Assembly: GCF_009870125.1 (NCBI RefSeq)
Contig: NC_046680.1
Span: forward strand, 7,254,001 to 7,318,000
Reading direction: 5' to 3'
DNA length: 64,000 nucleotides
From: Drosophila pseudoobscura
Taxonomy: Eukaryota; Arthropoda; Insecta; Diptera; Drosophilidae
Made by a program: the position numbers and the translations under genes. The notes beneath the pieces were generated by a model, which saw nothing but the letters and a program-made list of their open reading frames with translations, ran no database searches and was not told where the DNA came from. Below, piece by piece: positions 59,614 through 64,000 of this stretch. Numbering within the stretch: the first letter of the stretch is position 1; every line of letters starts with the position of its first letter.

Positions 59614-62600
59614 CGGGTTGGCAGTGGCGCTTCCGTCGTGGGCTACCACTGGCTCCCCTCCTCCCCTTCACACACGCATAAATATTTGCAATTCAATGTA
59701 CTAGAGAGACAGAGAGAGAGAGAGCGAGGCAGTGACACACACACACACACACACAGTGGTAGAAACAACAATGGGAATTGATGAAGCGTGAAGGATTCTG
59801 GAGGCAATTTTCCAGAAGAGGATTCCGCTTGCATATCATCACCCTGCACACGCACACGCCCACGCCCACGCACACGCCCACCGCCCACCGCCCCCCTCGT
59901 GCAGATTAGCCACCAGTGGGTGCCAGGGGGCAGGGGCAGGGGCAAAGGTTGAGTTTGGGGGCTTTAGGTCGGACACACAATGGTATCAAATGTGAACATC
60001 ACTGAACGCACTCTATAAGGGGCACAGAGGGGCACAGAGGGGCACACACTGAACCTAAACGGATTTAATGTCCTTTCCTTCCGCTTGCCCTGGTCATTGC
60101 ACGCCCTCCCTCTCCCTCTCCCGTTAGAGGGATTTTAATTTTAAATTACAATTTAATTTTGATGATATTTAAATTGCCCGCTCAATAATTGATAACGATG
60201 CGCAATCACGATTCAATGAGCAGGGAATTGCTCCCCGTCCGAGGGGGGGGAGGGCCATTGTGTGGCCCTTAGAGGCCATACAAAAACCATATATTCGCAT
60301 GCGTTTAATTATTCAAAGGCTTTAAGTAGGGCTTTAACTTATGGAACCAAAGATGTCCCTTAAATCTGTGGAAATCTCTGCGTTTTTTAAGAACAAAAGT
60401 TTTGTTTATTCCTGAACATCAAAGTCTATACCGATGAGGGCTCTTCAATTCTACTGAAAAGTTGCAAACTCCTCCTCAGACTGCGGCAGGATTGGTAAAA
60501 GGATACAAAGGATCCACTCTGGCTGAGCAGGCGATGGCCTGTGTAGATTTTTGGAAAAGCAAACAATTCTATAGTTTTCCAAAGTTCATCGAAGCTCTCG
60601 TTTCACTTCATTTCCTGCCAAACGCAGCACAAACGTAAAATGGAAAACGTAAAAGGTTGAAAGGTTCAACCAAAAATGGCGTAAAATAATAATAAAAATG
60701 CCAAAAGTTGAACCAAAAAAAAAGAAAAGGAAAAACAAATTCAATTGCGGCAAAATAACAAAAATTGCTTTGTCAGGGCTAAAGAGAGTTTCCCGCCAAA
60801 AAGGGGTGGCGCCCTGTTGTAGGCGTGGCTGTAAGCCAAAACTCTTTTGTAAGCGTATGAGCCGTGTCACGGGATAATCCAACAACAACAGAACTTTGAT
60901 TCCGAATTCGAAGAGCCAGACAGAGAGAAAAGAGAGAGAGAGAGGGGGAGACAGGGAGGCGTGGAGAGAGATTTGCATGGCTAGAGGCGGATAGACTGCA
61001 GCTGGAGGGGGCGGAGGGGTGTAGGACGGATGTGTGTGTCAAATAAACATATTTGGCCCACACACCCCCCCCCCCCCCTGGATCCCCCTTTGGTTGGCTC
61101 GGAGGGAAGGCATAAAATATCTGCAAAGCGCATTTAAGCCGCGCGCCACACAATAAAAATAAATAAAAGGGAAAAGACGAACAAAAAAGCTTCGAAGCCA
61201 AAAGGTGGAACAATTTTCGTTTAGAATGAGGGCGCCGCCGGAAGAAAGGGGCAGGTGGGTGGCAGACAGGTAAATGAGGCGGAGGGCCAGGCCAGGCGAG
61301 TGGCGGGGTCCGTATGGGGGCCGGCAACGACATAATAATAATAAATATTCAGTTCAGTTTCAGCTTTTTTGGTACTCTCTATTCAAGAATACCCTGTAGG
61401 ATTATAGAGGGGGGTGGTGGGGGATATGCTATGCATCAGAGCTGCTTTTATTCTCAGTCACTAGGCACTACAGGGTACTCTTGCAGTCGATTCGCTCCCT
61501 TTCATTTTGTAGGAGAAGCGCATGAATGGAACTGCGATATGAATGGATAAAAAGCAAACTAAAGCAGGGCGAAAAACGCTTCGACTGCCCCCACATGTGA
61601 GGTGTGGATGTGGGCGTGGGTGGAAATGGAGATGGAGATGGAAACTGCAGCCAGCGAACGTGTGGCTGTGTGGCTGTGTGTAGGAGGCAGACGATGAAAC
61701 AGAGAACAGAGCACAAAGAAGGTGAAAGTGAATAAGGGTGCAGATGGGGCAGATGGGGCAAATGGGGCCGAGGATGAGGCTTGAGCAGGTTTGGGGCAAG
61801 TAAGTAAACCAAATCCGAATAAACAGGGATTTGCATTCATAAAATATATCGCATGCGAGCAGAGCATTCTTTCTCCCTCTCCCTCTCTCTCTCTCTTTCT
61901 CATTCTCTCTCTCAGCTACAGGCTAGTCACAAATGGAGGTCATGATTCTGTGTGCGTGCATGTGTGTGTGTGTGTGTGTGTGACCCTCTGTGAAAGTGTG
62001 CGCTGTGTGTGTGTGTGTTTGTGCAAATTATGCAAATCGCAAGCATGAAAAACAAATATTAAACTTTTCATGGAGGAAAAAAAAAGATTCAAAAATTAAA
62101 TAAAAATTTTACAAAAGACATAAAAACCAAACGGTTGCCTTCAGCCACCCAACCCAACCCAACACACACACACACACACACACATGGGTGGCCTTAACGG
62201 GGACTTGGGTTGGGTTGCATGACAATCAGGCAGCCGCAAAATGCGGGAAATGGATCCACTGTTTGAGGCAAGAGAAACGAGAGGAGGAATACATATATGT
62301 ACACATACTCGTATATCTAGCCGAGTCCCGCGTAATGATTGTACTTACAGATGTATGCATGACCTCCCATTACCCCTCAACCCCAGTTCCGGGCCCCCCC
62401 TCTCTCACTCCTGCCACAAAAGTTGGCAACTCAAACAAGAAGTGAGAGGGCGCAGGCTTTTGGGAATGGAAGACTTTGATACCCTGGAAGAACCTTCCCT
62501 GTACGGCAGGTACCATACGATATAGTTGTACGATTTGTGGCAGATCTGGTGATTCGAGACTGGAGGACTCTGGGAATATGCAGATACGTCCACACAAAAC

Positions 62601-63583
62601 AAACAGAAATTCGAGACTCGGTTTGTTTTTTGTAAAATGCGTGCGTGGACAATAGTCTGCCTCCCTTCGGGGGGAGTGCTGGCTGAGGGGGCGGTAGTTT
62701 TTGGGGAGAGCTGTAACCGAGACGTGGTCTCAGGGGCTTCGGGGGGCAGCGGTTGGGGTGCTCTGGGTGCGGCTGTCTGCACGTGCGTCTGTGCTTGTGT
62801 GCTCCAGAGAGCAACTAGTTGTGGGCCAGGCCCAAACCCAATTCATTTGGTTGTGGCCAAAAAAACAAGACTGGGAGCGGGCGAGAGGCAAAAATATGTG
62901 TAAACACGCAGCTTGTTTGTGCCCCCCCACATACCCCGCTGCCCTCTGGAGTCACCACTTTCCCACATCCCCCCTCTCCCTATCTCTCTCTCTGTGGGGG
63001 ACAAACCGCGTTAAATAAAATCTCGCACGCTTCGTTTGGATATGAGAAAACAAGCTGCCTCTAGTCCCCCCCCTTTCTGCCTCCCCATCTCTGTCGGTGC
63101 CGCTTCAGTGAAATGCCAAACAAATTCAGAAAAAAAGTTGGGGAAAAAAGGTTTGTCAACATTCGCTTCTGGCGGCCAGAGACATGTTTTCGAAACTCAA
63201 ATTGTGGGCGGCTGCACGTGCCACGCCTCGCACACAACAGAGTTTCGTTTTAGTTGGATTTTCCAGTGTGAAATTTCCATTTCCACGAAGGACATGTGCC
63301 GACGGATGCAGATGTTTTGAATGCAACTTGGAAAGGCAATTATCTTGGTACAATTTTCATTAAAAGCTGCGAGAAATTGTAGAAGACGTATTCCAATATC
63401 CAAAAAAAAAGAGTTCCTTTCGAAGTTTCCAGAAGAGAAATTTTAGGAGTTTAAGAATTTCTATACCTAAAAGTAGGGGTCCACACACGTGTGGGCTCTG
63501 GGATCCACTAATTTCATTCTCTCAAAGCCCCAGCAATACGACTAAATTGCCTGTCAATCAACTCGAGAGTTCATTAAACGTGC

Positions 63584-63633
63584 CTCTCTCTCTCGCTCAC
63601 TCTCTCACTCTCGAAGCGCCGCTTTTGACGTCA
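63584..63633. promoter_or_regulatory. GAGA-type tract with a CRE palindrome
   Basis: A CTCTCTCTCTCGCTCACTCT-type tract (63584-63613) is followed by TGACGTCA at 63626-63633, a perfect cAMP-response-element palindrome. GAGA tracts next to activator sites mark many fly promoters and enhancers. The target gene may lie outside the window. Confidence 0.4.
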
Positions 63634-64000
63634 TAAACGGTGCACACGCACTCACTCGCACCAAAACGGAGAGTGATAAATGTTTGAAACAAAAGTGTTA
63701 CTGACCTCACATTACATGTAAAAAACGTGCAGGTTTCCCCCTCAGCCTTACTCCTTCTTTTTTCGGGGGTCCAAGCGCCACCGAGAAGGACAGAGATGGA
63801 GGAAGAGAGAGAGAGAGAGACGGCAGCAGAGGCTTAAGTAAAGGGAAAGGAGAACCGCAACCACACACACACACACACACACACAATCTCACACATACAC
63901 TCTTTCAGGCTGGGCTCAAAGTTCGTCGTTTGTCCGCTTTGGTGGCTTCACTTTTCACACTTTTCGTTTTCGTTGTGTGCCTCTCTTGGAATTTCTAAAC

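Larger units (their letters stand above)
50291..64000. other. Non-coding upstream DNA, repeat-rich
   Basis: About 13.7 kb with no coding sequence I can support on either strand. It holds CAG runs at 50310-50415, CTCTGCCACT repeats at 51628-51690, GA/CT runs (52340-52370, 54780-54825, 59575-59735), (CA)n blocks, and long C/G runs including a 46-base C run at 55723. Many AT-rich spacer pieces carry TTAATTAA-type homeodomain cores. Enhancers are plausible but unproven. Confidence 0.5.

Noticed and set aside
1..64000. CRISPR arrays, tRNA, rRNA or intact transposon coding regions
   Set aside because: No spaced repeat array, no tRNA-like B-box/cloverleaf and no reverse transcriptase, integrase or transposase frames were seen on reading; a tRNA scan and repeat-library search would settle small cases.

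Overview
This window is nuclear DNA from a Drosophila species. Five multi-exon genes of recognisable insect families are present, with mostly 55-75 bp introns, CAG/polyQ tracts, GAGA-type dinucleotide runs and Inr/DPE core promoters. An obscura-group species is plausible from the density of microsatellites, but nothing in the sequence proves the species. No prokaryotic features, CRISPR array, tRNA or rRNA gene were found.

Layout, left to right. tud (58-8078, +) is a 2521-residue multi-Tudor germ-plasm scaffold in eight exons. A single-pass leucine-rich-repeat protein of 350 aa follows, probably Lapsyn (coding 14086-15702, +), with a predicted non-coding first exon about 4.2 kb upstream (9630-9925). 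Glycogenin (17021-29122, +) has a 7-nt first coding exon, a 4.4-kb first intron, the glucosyltransferase core, two in-phase optional exons, the glycogen-synthase-binding motif, and then a very long C-terminal extension that carries four copies of a 30-residue repeat. Glycogenin converges on two tandem UDP-glycosyltransferase genes (29491-31196 and 31891-33708, both -). Next comes ASPP (coding 35898-40259, -), the ankyrin/SH3 protein related to p53-binding ASPP proteins. The remaining 24 kb (40.3-64 kb) has no supportable coding sequence. A perfect Inr plus DPE pair with a good downstream splice donor at 50136-50292 (-) is best explained as the ASPP transcription start, which would make 40432-50135 its first intron and 50.3-64 kb upstream DNA.

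The genes are not a functional pathway. They are a germline scaffold, a neuronal-type membrane protein, a glycogen primer, two detoxification/conjugation enzymes and a cell-junction/apoptosis regulator, a normal mixture for a fly euchromatic arm. All exon models were made by matching splice sites, reading phase and protein family, without transcript data. The most useful new observations are: a GC-AG intron in tud; the symmetric cassette exons and repeat-bearing extension of glycogenin; paired nuclear-receptor sites in its first intron; a UGT that lacks an ATG at the expected start; a four-site GATA cluster; a polybasic upstream ORF and distant promoter for ASPP; and a concentration of very long C/G homopolymers restricted to the non-coding 42-61 kb region.
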